Made by a program: the position numbers and the translations under genes. Shown here piece by piece: positions 18,001-27,205 of a stretch of DNA of 64,000 bases. Under the pieces are notes generated by a model, which made no database searches, was not told where the DNA came from, and saw only the letters and a list, made by a program, of their open reading frames with translations. Source of the stretch: Pullulanibacillus camelliae (lineage in GTDB: Bacteria > Bacillota > Bacilli > Bacillales > Sporolactobacillaceae); assembly GCF_014642655.1 (NCBI RefSeq), contig NZ_BMIR01000001.1, forward strand, positions 359,518-423,517, in the 5' to 3' direction. How positions within the stretch are numbered: the stretch's first letter is position 1; each line of letters begins with the position of its first letter.

Positions 18001-18031
18001 TTGGAGTATAAACTATAGAGTTAACTATAAG
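18001..18031 (+). promoter_or_regulatory. MerR-type promoter (19-bp spacer)
   Basis: TTGGAG at 18001-18006 and TATAAG at 18026-18031 are separated by 19 bases. The spacer contains CTATAGAGTTAAC with a partial dyad to the flanking TATA elements. This is the expected arrangement for autoregulation by the MerR protein encoded just downstream. Confidence 0.65.
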
Positions 18032-18058
18032 GCAAGTCTTTTTTCGAGGAGAGTATAC

Positions 18059-18463
18059 ATGAAAATAAAAGAATTAGCTGAAAAAACAAGATTAACAACC
18101 TACACCATTCGTTATTATGAAAAGGAAGGTTTATTGGATAGTCGGCATTTCCAAAGAGATGAAAATAACTATCGTAACTACAATGAAAAGGCAATCGAAC
18201 GTCTAAAACTTATAAAGAAGTTTCAAAGCGTAGGGTGTTCATTGGCTGAACTGAAGGAATTATTTCAAGAACGTGATACACATTCACCGACCAATCAGGA
18301 AGCCATAGAGTGGATCCGTCAAAAGATAGGTGAAGTCGAACGGAAGAAGGATGAATACGATCAGATCATCGAAAAGCTTAACTGGATGTTAGAATACAAA
18401 TTAGCATTGATAAATGACCCACAAAAGGCAAAGTCTCTGTTAATCAATCCTCCTTTTGATTAA
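18059..18463 (+). CDS. MerR family transcriptional regulator
   Basis: 134 residues: MerR helix-turn-helix (MKIKELAEKTRLTTYTIRYYEKEGLL, then NNYRNYNEKAIERLKLIKKFQSVG), then a coiled coil to residue 118. No metal-binding cysteine cluster of MerR/ZntR type is present; it resembles the small AdhR/YraB/CueR-like stress regulators. ATG 18059 has a GAGGAGAG site; the longer open frame upstream runs through the promoter and is rejected. It is divergent from the SDR gene at 17954 and probably regulates it and itself. Confidence 0.87.
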   Translation: MKIKELAEKTRLTTYTIRYYEKEGLLDSRHFQRDENNYRNYNEKAIERLKLIKKFQSVGCSLAELKELFQERDTHSPTNQEAIEWIRQKIGEVERKKDEYDQIIEKLNWMLEYKLALINDPQKAKSLLINPPFD

Positions 18464-18557
18464 ATCGAGTAGTCGTTACAAAGAGCCGCTCCTTTTTATA
18501 AGAAAAGCTCCCAATCAAGTTTTTTTCTATTGAACAGTATTTGCCAAACACGACAAA

Positions 18558-18592
18558 ACGATCACCTTAAAAAAGTGATCGTCTTTTAGAAT
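18558..18592. terminator. Hairpin CGATCAC...GTGATCG, bidirectional
   Basis: AAAACGATCAC / GTGATCGTCTTTT stem-loop, T-rich on both flanks. It sits about 95 bases after the MerR gene; the rest of 18464-18780 shows no supported gene. Confidence 0.6.
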
Positions 18593-18780
18593 TTGTATTT
18601 AGATACCAGTATCCTTGTACTATACAGTAATAGATCCTGTTTTTTCGTCTTGCATATTCAACATGAACACCCTCGTCGAAGATCACCCTTAGCCTTCGAA
18701 TAAAGAGTGGTCGACAGGGAGTCATTTTTATATAATCCTCAAAATCAAACATGAGGATATACTTTCGCTTCGTTAAACAC

Positions 18781-19000
18781 CTATCTAATTTTTAATATTA
18801 TTTTCCCTTTAGCCCTGCCTGATTCCACATATTCCATCGCTTTGCGCATCTTCAAAAAGAAAAACTCTATCAATGATAGGGTTTGATTTTACCAGTCTCA
18901 ATACAAGACTGCAATTAGACGTAATTGCTCTCCAGTTGGCTTCATAAACAGCAATTACCCTTAATAGTACTATAGTACCATAGACGTCATTACACAATCA
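18781..19000 (-). pseudogene. Zinc-type alcohol dehydrogenase/quinone reductase C-terminal relic
   Basis: The minus strand encodes PIIDRVFLFEDAQ and then, after a frameshift, MRKAMEYVESGRAKGKIILKI with a stop. That is the canonical end of MDR-family NADPH:quinone reductases and alcohol dehydrogenases. The N-terminal 85 percent is gone. The relic lies about 800 bases past the SDR/MerR pair; MerR-SDR-MDR groups are common, so it may once have been part of that unit. Confidence 0.65.
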
Positions 19001-19228
19001 TTACATAATAAAAGCAAGGGCACTTCCATGCTATCAGTAGCTGATTTCATTAGGAAAATTAGGTTTCGACAATATTTTCGTTTATTTTTAGATGACAAAC
19101 AAGCGCTTTAAGTATACCACGAATCGTGTTGCAAGAATAGGTCTAAGGGTCTATAATTTTTTGAGTTCATTCTTATTAGCATTATATATCTTATTGCCAC
19201 AGCCCAGCTTATTACTAGGGGGGATAGT

Positions 19229-20770
19229 ATGCCTATCTTAAAAAGACCTTCTCAGCACTACGAACTCTATTATGATGTCATTGAGCCACCTATCTCGGAA
19301 CCAGAAACGCTTATCTTCGTTCACGGTTTGGGATTCTCTAGTGGGATTTGGCATGCTTTAGTCGAAGAGCTTCGCTATCACTATCGCATGATCATTTATG
19401 ATGTATGCGGTCATGATAAAAGCGGGGTGTGCTTGAATGTAGATGAACTCTCATGGGATTTTTTTGTTAACGAACTGTTTGACCTCATGGATCACCTAGA
19501 GATTGATCACGCAAATATTGTGGGGCACGGTTTTGGCGGTACGGTGGCCATGAAAGCTGCCAATGCCGATGAAAATCGGTTTACCTCTTTAACGTTGATT
19601 TCCACAGCCTTATATTTTCCGCAAGACTTATTTAAGTATGAATATGACCTTCGCTTGCAGCTTATGGAAAAGAAACGCCATGAGTTCGCACGGCTGATGG
19701 CTCTAAATAGTGTCAATAAGCTTACACCGGAAAATCAAGCCATTCTGGAACGCAGCTTCCGTTTAGTAGACGAATGGCTCTATAAGCAATCCATCCATCT
19801 CGCCTTTCAAGACTCAGAAACGTTCACAACCGACCTCAGGAATATTAAAGTTCCCACCCTTATTATGGGGGGTGAAATTGATCCCATTTTCCCTGTCAAC
19901 TATACAGCAGTCTACGCAAGCTATATTAAAAGTAGCCGTTTGCGCATCATTCCAAATGCTTCGGGGGCTGCTTTTTTAGACGCACCTAAGACCGTAGGAG
20001 AAAACATTCATAGCTTTTTAGAGGAAAGAGACCGCCTCTATTTTTCCAAAAGCCACAACTATTTAACCGAAAAAATGAATGCAATCTTTGAGCGTGGACG
20101 TAAAGTTGAGCGTGAAGTCAACACCTTACATGTAGAGGTCCTTAACAAATTTTCCATTCAATGGCGTAATGTTGAGCTGGTCGGGAAGTGGAATCAGCGT
20201 TTTGCCAAGGAACTCTTGCTTTACTTAACGCTCAATAAGCAGGTCTCACGTGAGGATATTATCGAGGCTTTTTTGCCAGAATGGAATACAACGAAGGCCA
20301 AAAACTATTTGCGAGTTATGATCAATCATTTGCGGAAGCTCTTATCACAACACCCTGATCAAAGTCTTGTTGAAGCGTTGGTCACCGACCGTCATTCTAT
20401 CAAGCTTGCCGCTTCGGTCAATAGCGATCTTAATCATTTTCTCGAATCGCTTAACCACTTTGAGGGACTTCCCTATCAGCGTCAATTCGATACACTGATG
20501 ACGTTGATCCGCCAATATCGTTACACATTTTTACCCGGGTTTGACGCACCGTGGATCAGTCAGCTCAAAATGCGGATTGAGGAGCGGCTGGGGCACTATA
20601 TGCTGGAAGTCGTTGAAACATATCATCATGCAGGCATGAATGATGAGGCGATATTATTGCTCCTTGAAGGGGAAGTCGTTGAACCCTATAACGGTTATTG
20701 TAAGGAGCGCATTAATCAGATTAAAGCGACGGCGCATCCAACAAGCATGGTTTCTCCACCGATTGGTTAA
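19229..20770 (+). CDS. Catalytically dead alpha/beta-hydrolase fused to SARP-like activator domain
   Basis: 513 residues. Residues 1-265 form an alpha/beta-hydrolase fold: the oxyanion motif VHGLGFSSGIW (31-41), the nucleophile elbow, Asp217 in GGEIDPIFP, and the last strand PNASGAAFLDAP. The elbow reads G-H-G-F-G-G (99-104), so the nucleophile position 101 is Gly instead of Ser, and the usual G-H before A-A-F is S-G (243-244), so the catalytic His is also missing. Residues about 297-372 form a SARP/OmpR-like winged helix (AKELLLYLTLNKQVSREDII...KNYLRVMINHLRKLL), followed by a bacterial-transcriptional-activator helical domain to about 490. A ligand sensor built from a dead hydrolase is the natural inference. 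It is flanked by long non-coding stretches. Confidence 0.85.
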   Translation: MPILKRPSQHYELYYDVIEPPISEPETLIFVHGLGFSSGIWHALVEELRYHYRMIIYDVCGHDKSGVCLNVDELSWDFFVNELFDLMDHLEIDHANIVGHGFGGTVAMKAANADENRFTSLTLISTALYFPQDLFKYEYDLRLQLMEKKRHEFARLMALNSVNKLTPENQAILERSFRLVDEWLYKQSIHLAFQDSETFTTDLRNIKVPTLIMGGEIDPIFPVNYTAVYASYIKSSRLRIIPNASGAAFLDAPKTVGENIHSFLEERDRLYFSKSHNYLTEKMNAIFERGRKVEREVNTLHVEVLNKFSIQWRNVELVGKWNQRFAKELLLYLTLNKQVSREDIIEAFLPEWNTTKAKNYLRVMINHLRKLLSQHPDQSLVEALVTDRHSIKLAASVNSDLNHFLESLNHFEGLPYQRQFDTLMTLIRQYRYTFLPGFDAPWISQLKMRIEERLGHYMLEVVETYHHAGMNDEAILLLLEGEVVEPYNGYCKERINQIKATAHPTSMVSPPIG

Positions 20771-21214
20771 GCATTAAGCTGAAAAAACGATAACTTCATA
20801 AGTTCAGATGATAGGAGATAACGCTCATTCACTGGCTCCGCACAGCCTGTACCCTCTATTAATAAATAGAAGTTTCTTCTGATTTGAGCTAGGAAGTTTC
20901 CGAACACTTTTTATAATCATGATAAACCACTTTCTAATTTTTTTCGGAGCCTTCCTTATGAATGGTAATTTCATCCATTTTTTCAGGACGTTTTAGAGGC
21001 GTCTAATGACTTAAGAATTCCAAACACCTTTTAATAATAAAATAGCTCTAAAAAATTTAGTTCTTAATTCCTATTAAACTTATATGAAAAACATTACAAA
21101 AAAAATTATATATATAAAAAAGCGCTTAGCTTATCGGTAGAATGCGTATTTCACAGTTTTAGTTTACGAATTTTTATCATTTCTGTAACGTTTGCGTAAC
21201 GATGGCCATGTTAT

Positions 21215-21445
21215 AGTGATGGTATCTCACAATGCAAGTGTTTTTTATTCAACTTCTCCTCGTCAATGGCAGCGACAGGACGACAGCATCTTGAAATTTG
21301 ATTCTTTTTTAGGTCATCTTTCATAGGGTGTATCGCCTATCTGTCATTGATCAAGGACCGACAAGTTTAATGAATCATTGTTCATCCTCTAATTTGTAAA
21401 CAATGATCTCATCATGGCCCAGATGTTCTATACATCTGGGATTTT
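21215..21445 (+). ncRNA. Candidate small RNA or leader ending in a terminator
   Basis: A CCCAGATG...CATCTGGG hairpin followed by ATTTTTTT at 21419-21446 is a strong terminator with no gene ahead of it for 650 bases. Upstream at about 21190-21217 TTTGCGTAACG...TTATAGTGATG could be a weak promoter. The intervening 200 bases hold short complementary segments (ACAATGAT, GGCGATACACCC-like) but match no RNA family I know. Confidence 0.3.
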
Positions 21446-21446
21446 T
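21419..21446 (+). terminator. Orphan strong terminator
   Basis: An 8-bp CCCAGATG / CATCTGGG stem with TTCTATA loop and a run of seven T. No coding region ends nearby on this strand. Confidence 0.75.
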
Positions 21447-21820
21447 TTATACCAATAAGCGTCGGTGAAAACAACTATGATGATATGAATAAGTGGTATT
21501 GCTTCAGGGACAAACTTTCGAACTCAATGGTAACGCAGGCTATCTGCAATGACAACCTTTAGGTAGCAGTCCCTTCTATCCAATAATAGCGCCCCACCCT
21601 CTCATGTATTTCTAAGGCGTAAGCATTTGTTATCCCATTCTAAAGCCCCATTTATATAGCCCTTTATTCTCATTACCACGGGTGATAAATGTTGCGCTTT
21701 CATACAGATTTCACTATAGTTATGAGGAGATCTTTCTTAAGTTTAGTAGAACCACTAAATGTCTCTAAAACTTATTTATAAGGAAAATATGATGGCATTA
21801 ACGCTATAGGAGGAATGGCA

Positions 21821-22672
21821 TTGGAACAACATGAAGGTGCGATCATCAGACTCAAGGCCATCGTTTCTCAGCTTTCTAAAAAAGAACAGCTAGCTGCTAC
21901 CTACATTTTAACCCAGCCTGACGACGTGGTTCGTCAATCGATTACAGAGCTTGCCGATGCCATCGGTGTTGCTGAATCTACTATTTTTCGTTTGTGCAAA
22001 CGCATCGGATTCAAGGGTTATCAAGGCTTTAAAATTGCTTTGGCGCGCGATGTTGTCAAACCTATTGAAAACATCTATCAAGAGATCAATGAAGAAGATC
22101 CCGCAGCAACATTGATGACAAAGGTCTTCCATGCCCATGTCCAAGGCTTACAGGATACGCTTCATCTCTATGATGATTACCTACTAGAAACAGCAATGAC
22201 ACGCATGGCTGCCGCAGATCGTATCCAATTTTATGGCACAGGAGGCTCTGCAGTCATCGCCCATGATGCCGTGCATAAATTAATTCGTACAGGTCTCCAG
22301 TGTCAGGCCTTTGAAGATTCCCATATGCAAGTGATGGCAGCAACTATGCTTGGTCCTGACAGCGTGGCTTTCGGTATCTCTCATAGTGGCAGTAATAAAG
22401 ATATTCTTCAAGCTCTAGAAACGGCAAAGTCCCAGGGGGCATACATCATAGCATTAACGCAGCACGCTCGATCACCCATTACTAAAATTGCTGATCTCGT
22501 GCTACAAACAAATTCAACCGAAACGCTTTACCGTTCTGAAGCACTCACCTCCCGTCTGATTCAACTCGCTGTCATTGACGTCTTGTATGTCGGTATTGCA
22601 ATGAAACGAAAAGAAAAGACGCTCGAAGGACTCGAAAAAATTCGGGAAGCTATCGCCCTAAAACGTGTTTAA
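21821..22672 (+). CDS. MurR/RpiR family regulator (gluconate operon)
   Basis: About 283 residues. The N-terminal RpiR helix-turn-helix (residues 1-77: LSKKEQLAATYIL, then SITELADAIGVAESTIFRLCKRIGFKGYQGFK) is followed by a SIS sugar-phosphate isomerase domain (about 120-250: FYGTGGSAVIAHD, ISHSGSNKDIL). AGGAGG ends one base before ATG 21815 but seven before TTG 21821, so TTG is the better start. It lies upstream of gntK-gnd-gntP in the same direction and should sense gluconate 6-phosphate or a related sugar acid phosphate. In B. subtilis the equivalent role belongs to a GntR-family protein. Confidence 0.87.
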   Translation: MEQHEGAIIRLKAIVSQLSKKEQLAATYILTQPDDVVRQSITELADAIGVAESTIFRLCKRIGFKGYQGFKIALARDVVKPIENIYQEINEEDPAATLMTKVFHAHVQGLQDTLHLYDDYLLETAMTRMAAADRIQFYGTGGSAVIAHDAVHKLIRTGLQCQAFEDSHMQVMAATMLGPDSVAFGISHSGSNKDILQALETAKSQGAYIIALTQHARSPITKIADLVLQTNSTETLYRSEALTSRLIQLAVIDVLYVGIAMKRKEKTLEGLEKIREAIALKRV

Positions 22673-23190
22673 TTGCCCACGTTTGCAGGGTATTTTTTAT
22701 TTTAATCTTGCAAAGGACATGACATTCTCATTCTCTATCCCAATGGAATTTAAGCAACGAATATGGCACGAATCAGTTGGAGGCGGTAAAGTGTTTAAAT
22801 ACAGTTGAACGCAAGTCTAAAAATAGCCTCAGGAGTAGCTTTCAACACAAGGATTAAACACGGACTCCCTTGTTCGTTATATCGTCCAATTGCAGTGCAT
22901 GTTTAGAAGCGGACCGCTTGGCTTTGAGGAACAGCTTTTCGTTACATTACTAGAGGTGGTAACCCTTCGTACCCCTTGCAGTCGGTGCCTTCTTAGCTGG
23001 CTTATAACACCTCTGTCGTAATGGTTTTCCGCTTCCCCATACGATGAGTACATTTTTTTGCTAAGTCTTGATACTATTTGAAAGTTTAAAAAACATTAAT
23101 TAAAACGGTTTCTATAGACACAGGAAAATAATTTCGATAATATTTGTTTATAAAAGAAAATAATTTTCTCTAATGTAAGGGGTTAAAGAA
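22673..23190. other. Gap between RpiR regulator and gntK
   Basis: The first 370 bases show no gene or clear structure. The last 90 bases are the gnt promoter/operator region, with the dyads at 23124 and 23156 and a TTAAAACGGTTTCTA sequence at 23100 that resembles a CcpA (cre) site with mismatches. Confidence 0.4.
23124..23168 (+). promoter_or_regulatory. Twin GAAAATAATTTTC dyads upstream of gntK
   Basis: GAAAATAATTTC (23124-23135) and GAAAATAATTTTC (23156-23168) are near-identical palindromes 32 bases apart, three helical turns, ending 22 bases before gntK. They are good candidates for the RpiR regulator's binding sites. Confidence 0.5.
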
Positions 23191-24723
23191 ATGAGCCAAA
23201 ATGAAATCGTTGTCGGAGTGGATATTGGGACAACGAGTACGAAAACGGCGGCCTTTGATGAAAATGGTAACATTTTCGCCCAATCCTCTTGTGAATATCC
23301 CCTTTATTCGGATATTCCGACAAGAGCTGAGCAAAATACAGAAGAGATCTACCAAGCTGTAGTCCAAACATTATCAGAAGTTGTCAAAACAGTCACTACT
23401 AACAGTGGACATGTGGTGGCGATTTCATTCAGCAGTGCCATGCATAGTTTAATTGCTCTCGATAAAAATGGAAGCCCTATTACGCGTTCAATCACGTGGG
23501 CTGATCAACGCGCCTCATCCGAAGCCGATGAGCTCAAGCATACCGTGACAGGTCAAGGCATTTATCGGCGAACAGGCACACCTATTCATCCGATGTCACC
23601 ACTAGTCAAGTTAATGTGGTTTAAGGAAAATGATACCAATACCTATCAAAAGGCCACCAAGTGGATTGGTATTAAAGAATATATTTTTTATCGCTTTTTT
23701 GGAGAATTTATCGTCGATTATTCCATTGCTTCTGCTACAGGATTATTTAATCTCGAAACATTAAGCTGGGATAACAAAGCCCTCTCCCTTGCTGGCATTG
23801 AAACCTCACAGCTTTCAGAACCCGTGGCAACGACACATATTATCAAGGGCTTAAATAAGGACATTGCCAAGCAAATTGGTATTCCAGAAGACCTCCCTTT
23901 CTGTGTTGGCGCAAGTGATGGCGTTTTAGCTAATCTAGGTGTAGGTGCCCTAGCGCCAGGTTCAGTTGCTTGTTCGATTGGAACGAGTGGTGCTGTACGA
24001 ACGGTCGTGAATGAACCGACAACCGATCCTAAGGGGCGACTGTTTTGTTACGCATTAACAGAAAAGCAATGGGTTGTCGGTGGTCCGATCAATAATGGCG
24101 GTGTTGCTTTCCGTTGGGTACGTGATCAAATTTTTCCCGACCTGCAGGAGCAATCTGGCGACCCTTATGATGCGTTAACCGCCATGGCTAAGGAAATTCA
24201 CCCAGGAGCTGACGGGCTATTATTCTTACCTTATTTGACTGGCGAACGGGCGCCGTTGTGGAATGCTGATACAAAAGGTGTTTTCTTTGGTTTAACCCTT
24301 AATCATGATCGGCGCCACATGATTCGCGCCGTTATGGAAGGCGTCATGTTCCAGATGCATGCGGTGGTCTCAGCGCTTCAAGAAATCGGCGTGGATCCGC
24401 ATGAGTTTCGTGTCACGGGCGGTTTTACAAAATCACCGTTGTGGCGACAAATCATGGCTGATATTTTTGAAAAGGACATTCTTGTCCCTGCCAGCCCCCA
24501 GGGATCGTGCTTAGGTGCAGCTTTATTGGCTATGAAGGCCCTCGGGATGATTAACGACTTTTCTACCGTTGAAAAGAAGGTAGAAATTGGTGATATCCAT
24601 CACCCGAAAGAAGAGGCAGTGAATATCTATCAGGAGCTTAAGCCCATTTTTCTCAATCTGGCAGAAAAGTTAACCCCTGATTTCAAAGCACTTTCATTGA
24701 TACAAAAAAATATAACAACATGA
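23191..24723 (+). CDS. gntK: Gluconokinase (FGGY family)
   Basis: 510 residues, the usual length for Bacillus-type GntK. It phosphorylates gluconate to 6-phosphogluconate with ATP. The FGGY fold is shown by VGVDIGTTSTKTAAFD (phosphate 1), an SSAMHSLIALD segment, ITWADQRA with the catalytic-side aspartate, GASDGVLANLGVGA, and the C-terminal LLFLPYLTGERAPLWN and VTGGFTKSPLW ATP-binding segments. AAGGGG lies ahead of the ATG. It is the first gene of gntK-gnd-gntP; the 21-base gap to gnd suggests one transcript. Confidence 0.93.
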   Translation: MSQNEIVVGVDIGTTSTKTAAFDENGNIFAQSSCEYPLYSDIPTRAEQNTEEIYQAVVQTLSEVVKTVTTNSGHVVAISFSSAMHSLIALDKNGSPITRSITWADQRASSEADELKHTVTGQGIYRRTGTPIHPMSPLVKLMWFKENDTNTYQKATKWIGIKEYIFYRFFGEFIVDYSIASATGLFNLETLSWDNKALSLAGIETSQLSEPVATTHIIKGLNKDIAKQIGIPEDLPFCVGASDGVLANLGVGALAPGSVACSIGTSGAVRTVVNEPTTDPKGRLFCYALTEKQWVVGGPINNGGVAFRWVRDQIFPDLQEQSGDPYDALTAMAKEIHPGADGLLFLPYLTGERAPLWNADTKGVFFGLTLNHDRRHMIRAVMEGVMFQMHAVVSALQEIGVDPHEFRVTGGFTKSPLWRQIMADIFEKDILVPASPQGSCLGAALLAMKALGMINDFSTVEKKVEIGDIHHPKEEAVNIYQELKPIFLNLAEKLTPDFKALSLIQKNITT

Positions 24724-24744
24724 TTTTGATGGAGGTATCACAAC

Positions 24745-25641
24745 ATGAACATTGGATTAATAGGTCTTGGAAAAATGGGATATAATCTTGCCCTCAACAT
24801 GATCGATCATGGACATCATGTCACAGCATTCGATGCGAACCAAGAAACCGTAGAAAAAAGTAAAAAGAATGGTATTCAAGGCGTTGCTTCATTAGAAGAA
24901 CTCGTGCAACAGCTCTCAACACCACGTATCATTTGGCTGATGGTCCCCGCCGGAAAAATTACCGATCTCGTTATCCATGAGCTTCAGCCACTTCTGTCTA
25001 AAGGAGATATGGTTATCGATGGGGGTAACTCCAATTACAAAGATTCATTGAAGCATTATGATAACTTTGCAAAATCAGGCATTCACTTTTTCGATGTTGG
25101 TACGAGCGGAGGTACCAGTGGTTCTCGTGAAGGAGCTTGCTTTATGATCGGTGGCGACGCCTCTGCTTTCCACCATATCGAACCCATTTTTAAAGATATT
25201 GCTGTCGAAAATGGTTATCTCTATACTGGAAAAGCCGGCAGTGGCCATTTCCTTAAAATGATACATAACGGTATTGAATATGGAATGATGGCAGCCATGG
25301 GTGAAGGCTTTGACCTTTTAGAAAAAAGTCCGTTTGATTATGACTATGAAAAGGTCGCTCGCGTCTGGAATAATGGCTCGGTTATCCGCAGCTGGTTAAT
25401 GGAGCTTATGGAGGACGCCTTTAGTAAAGATCCTCATCTTGATGAAATCCGTGGTGTCATGAATTCCTCTGGTGAAGGAAAATGGACGGTCGAAACGGCT
25501 TTGGAATTAGAAACTGCAGCACCTATCATTGCTTTGTCTCTAATGATGCGCTACCGTTCACAAGAAAATGATACATTCACAGGAAAAGTCGTTGCAGCGC
25601 TTCGTAATGAATTTGGCGGCCACGCAACAGTCAAAAATTAA
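24745..25641 (+). CDS. gnd: 6-phosphogluconate dehydrogenase, short (YqeC-like) type
   Basis: 298 residues, the short class found in gluconate operons rather than the 470-residue GntZ/GndA class. It oxidatively decarboxylates 6-phosphogluconate to ribulose 5-phosphate. Rossmann GLIGLGKMGYNLALN at the N-terminus; DGGNSNYKDS (substrate phosphate), DVGTSGGTSGSREGACFMIGG and the catalytic lysine/asparagine in GHFLKMIHNGIEYG follow. The C-terminal helical part is reduced. GGAGG precedes the ATG. Being between the kinase and the permease, it completes conversion of imported gluconate to the pentose phosphate pool. Confidence 0.92.
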   Translation: MNIGLIGLGKMGYNLALNMIDHGHHVTAFDANQETVEKSKKNGIQGVASLEELVQQLSTPRIIWLMVPAGKITDLVIHELQPLLSKGDMVIDGGNSNYKDSLKHYDNFAKSGIHFFDVGTSGGTSGSREGACFMIGGDASAFHHIEPIFKDIAVENGYLYTGKAGSGHFLKMIHNGIEYGMMAAMGEGFDLLEKSPFDYDYEKVARVWNNGSVIRSWLMELMEDAFSKDPHLDEIRGVMNSSGEGKWTVETALELETAAPIIALSLMMRYRSQENDTFTGKVVAALRNEFGGHATVKN

Positions 25642-25730
25642 GCAGCATATGATTCCTCCACTGTGGGCTAATGTTCCATTGGCTCCGGTGGTGACTTTAG
25701 CAACTAGAAGAACTTAAGGAGGCAAACACC

Positions 25731-27083
25731 ATGTCTGACTGGTATCTAATTTTAATGACGCTACTCGCAATTGTAATCGTTATTATAGGCGTCACTCTAT
25801 TAAAGCTTCATCCTTTTATTAGCTTGTTAATTGGCAGTTTATTCTTAGCTATTGTCTCAGGCCTCAACTTCACTAAAATTGTAAGCTCTTATGAAACCGG
25901 TGTCGGCAATACATTGTCGAGTCTCGCAATCATTATTGGACTCGGGACCATTCTTGGAGGGATGATTACTCAGTCTGGTGGGGGCTTGCAGATTGCCAGC
26001 TCCTTAACGAATAAATTAGGTGTAAATCGCTTGCATTGGGCGATGATGATTTCAGGTTTCATCATTGGTCTTCCCGTCTTTTTCGAAGTTGGTGTGGTGC
26101 TGCTCATTCCACTCGTCATCTCTATATCAAGAAATACAAAGAAATCGATCTTATTCGTTGGCTTGCCACTCATTGCTGGTCTGTCGATCGTTCATGGTAT
26201 CGTCCCCCCTCATCCGGGTGCAATGACTGCCATTGATATCTATCATGCGAATATCGGTAAAGTTTTAATTTATGCGCTGATCGTTGCTATTCCATCGGTT
26301 ATTATTGCGGGCCCTCTTTTTGGTAAATGGATTGCTAAACGTGTTCAACCATCAGGTGAGCCTAGACTTGCAGGAGCGTTCTTCTCAAATGATAAAGATT
26401 CAGAGACAGATCCAAAGGATGTTCCATCTGTTTTTGCTGCTTTTTTCACCGTCTTATTACCCATTATTTTGATCCTTATTGCCACCATTGTGCCTTACTT
26501 GCACATCAATAAAGGCCTTGAGCACTTTATTACTTTCCTTGGCGATCCAATGATGGCGCTATTGCTTTCTGTTCTCGTTGCTTTCTTCACACTCGGGTAT
26601 ATCAAACCCATTAATAGAAAGTATATTCAACCACTGTTTGATGATTGTCTTAAGCCTATTGCCGCGATCTTGTTAATCATCGGTTCAGGTGGAGGCTTCA
26701 AGCAGATTCTTATTGATAGCGGTGTCGGTGATGCTATTGCGCACATTGCAGGACATTTCTCGTTATCACCGATCATCCTAGCCTTTATCATCGCGGCACT
26801 CGTCCGTATTGCGACCGGTTCTGCAACCGTTGCCCTTATTACAGCTGCTGGTATCGTTGCACCAATTGTTGAGAGTACCACAGGTGTGAACAAGGAGCTC
26901 TTGGTTATCGCTACTGGGGCTGGCTCCTTAATCTTTTCACACGTGAACGACGCAGGCTTCTGGTTAATCAAAGAATATCTTGGCCTCACTGTAAAAGAAA
27001 CATTTAAAACATGGACAGTTCTTGAAACATTGCTATCGATCACCGCATTTATCTGTGTCTTGATCGTCAACCTTTTTGTATAA
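25731..27083 (+). CDS. gntP: Gluconate permease, GntP family
   Basis: A 450-residue integral membrane protein with 12 to 14 hydrophobic segments and GntP signatures such as LIAGLSIVHGIVPPHPGAMTA, FFEVGVVLLIPL, a glycine-rich IGSGGGFKQIL loop and the C-terminal FSHVNDAGFWLIKEYLGL. It imports gluconate by proton symport. AAGGAGG precedes the ATG. Last gene of the gnt transcript, followed by a hairpin. Confidence 0.93.
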   Translation: MSDWYLILMTLLAIVIVIIGVTLLKLHPFISLLIGSLFLAIVSGLNFTKIVSSYETGVGNTLSSLAIIIGLGTILGGMITQSGGGLQIASSLTNKLGVNRLHWAMMISGFIIGLPVFFEVGVVLLIPLVISISRNTKKSILFVGLPLIAGLSIVHGIVPPHPGAMTAIDIYHANIGKVLIYALIVAIPSVIIAGPLFGKWIAKRVQPSGEPRLAGAFFSNDKDSETDPKDVPSVFAAFFTVLLPIILILIATIVPYLHINKGLEHFITFLGDPMMALLLSVLVAFFTLGYIKPINRKYIQPLFDDCLKPIAAILLIIGSGGGFKQILIDSGVGDAIAHIAGHFSLSPIILAFIIAALVRIATGSATVALITAAGIVAPIVESTTGVNKELLVIATGAGSLIFSHVNDAGFWLIKEYLGLTVKETFKTWTVLETLLSITAFICVLIVNLFV

Positions 27084-27094
27084 ATTAGTATTAA

Positions 27095-27119
27095 GCCGCA
27101 TCCTTTCTAGAGATGCGGC
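27095..27119 (+). terminator. Terminator after gntP
   Basis: GCCGCATC / GATGCGGC perfect stem followed by ATTATTATT, 12 bases after the gntP stop. The T-tract is weak. Confidence 0.6.
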
Positions 27120-27205
27120 ATTATTATTCATGAGTAAAGGCTATGAAAAACAACGCCTTCACTGACTTGTAAACACTCCCTGAATTATGGCACGAGCTCA
27201 ACACG

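Larger units (their letters stand above)
20771..21820. other. 1-kb gap with candidate small RNA
   Basis: No gene is supported. It contains the candidate RNA at 21215-21445. An AAAAAAGCGCTTAGC stretch at about 21117 loosely resembles a CcpA site. The remaining sequence is AT-rich and unassigned. Confidence 0.4.

Noticed and set aside
18567-18752. 61-codon minus frame
   Set aside because: Overlaps the 18558 terminator hairpin and matches no family; treated as chance.
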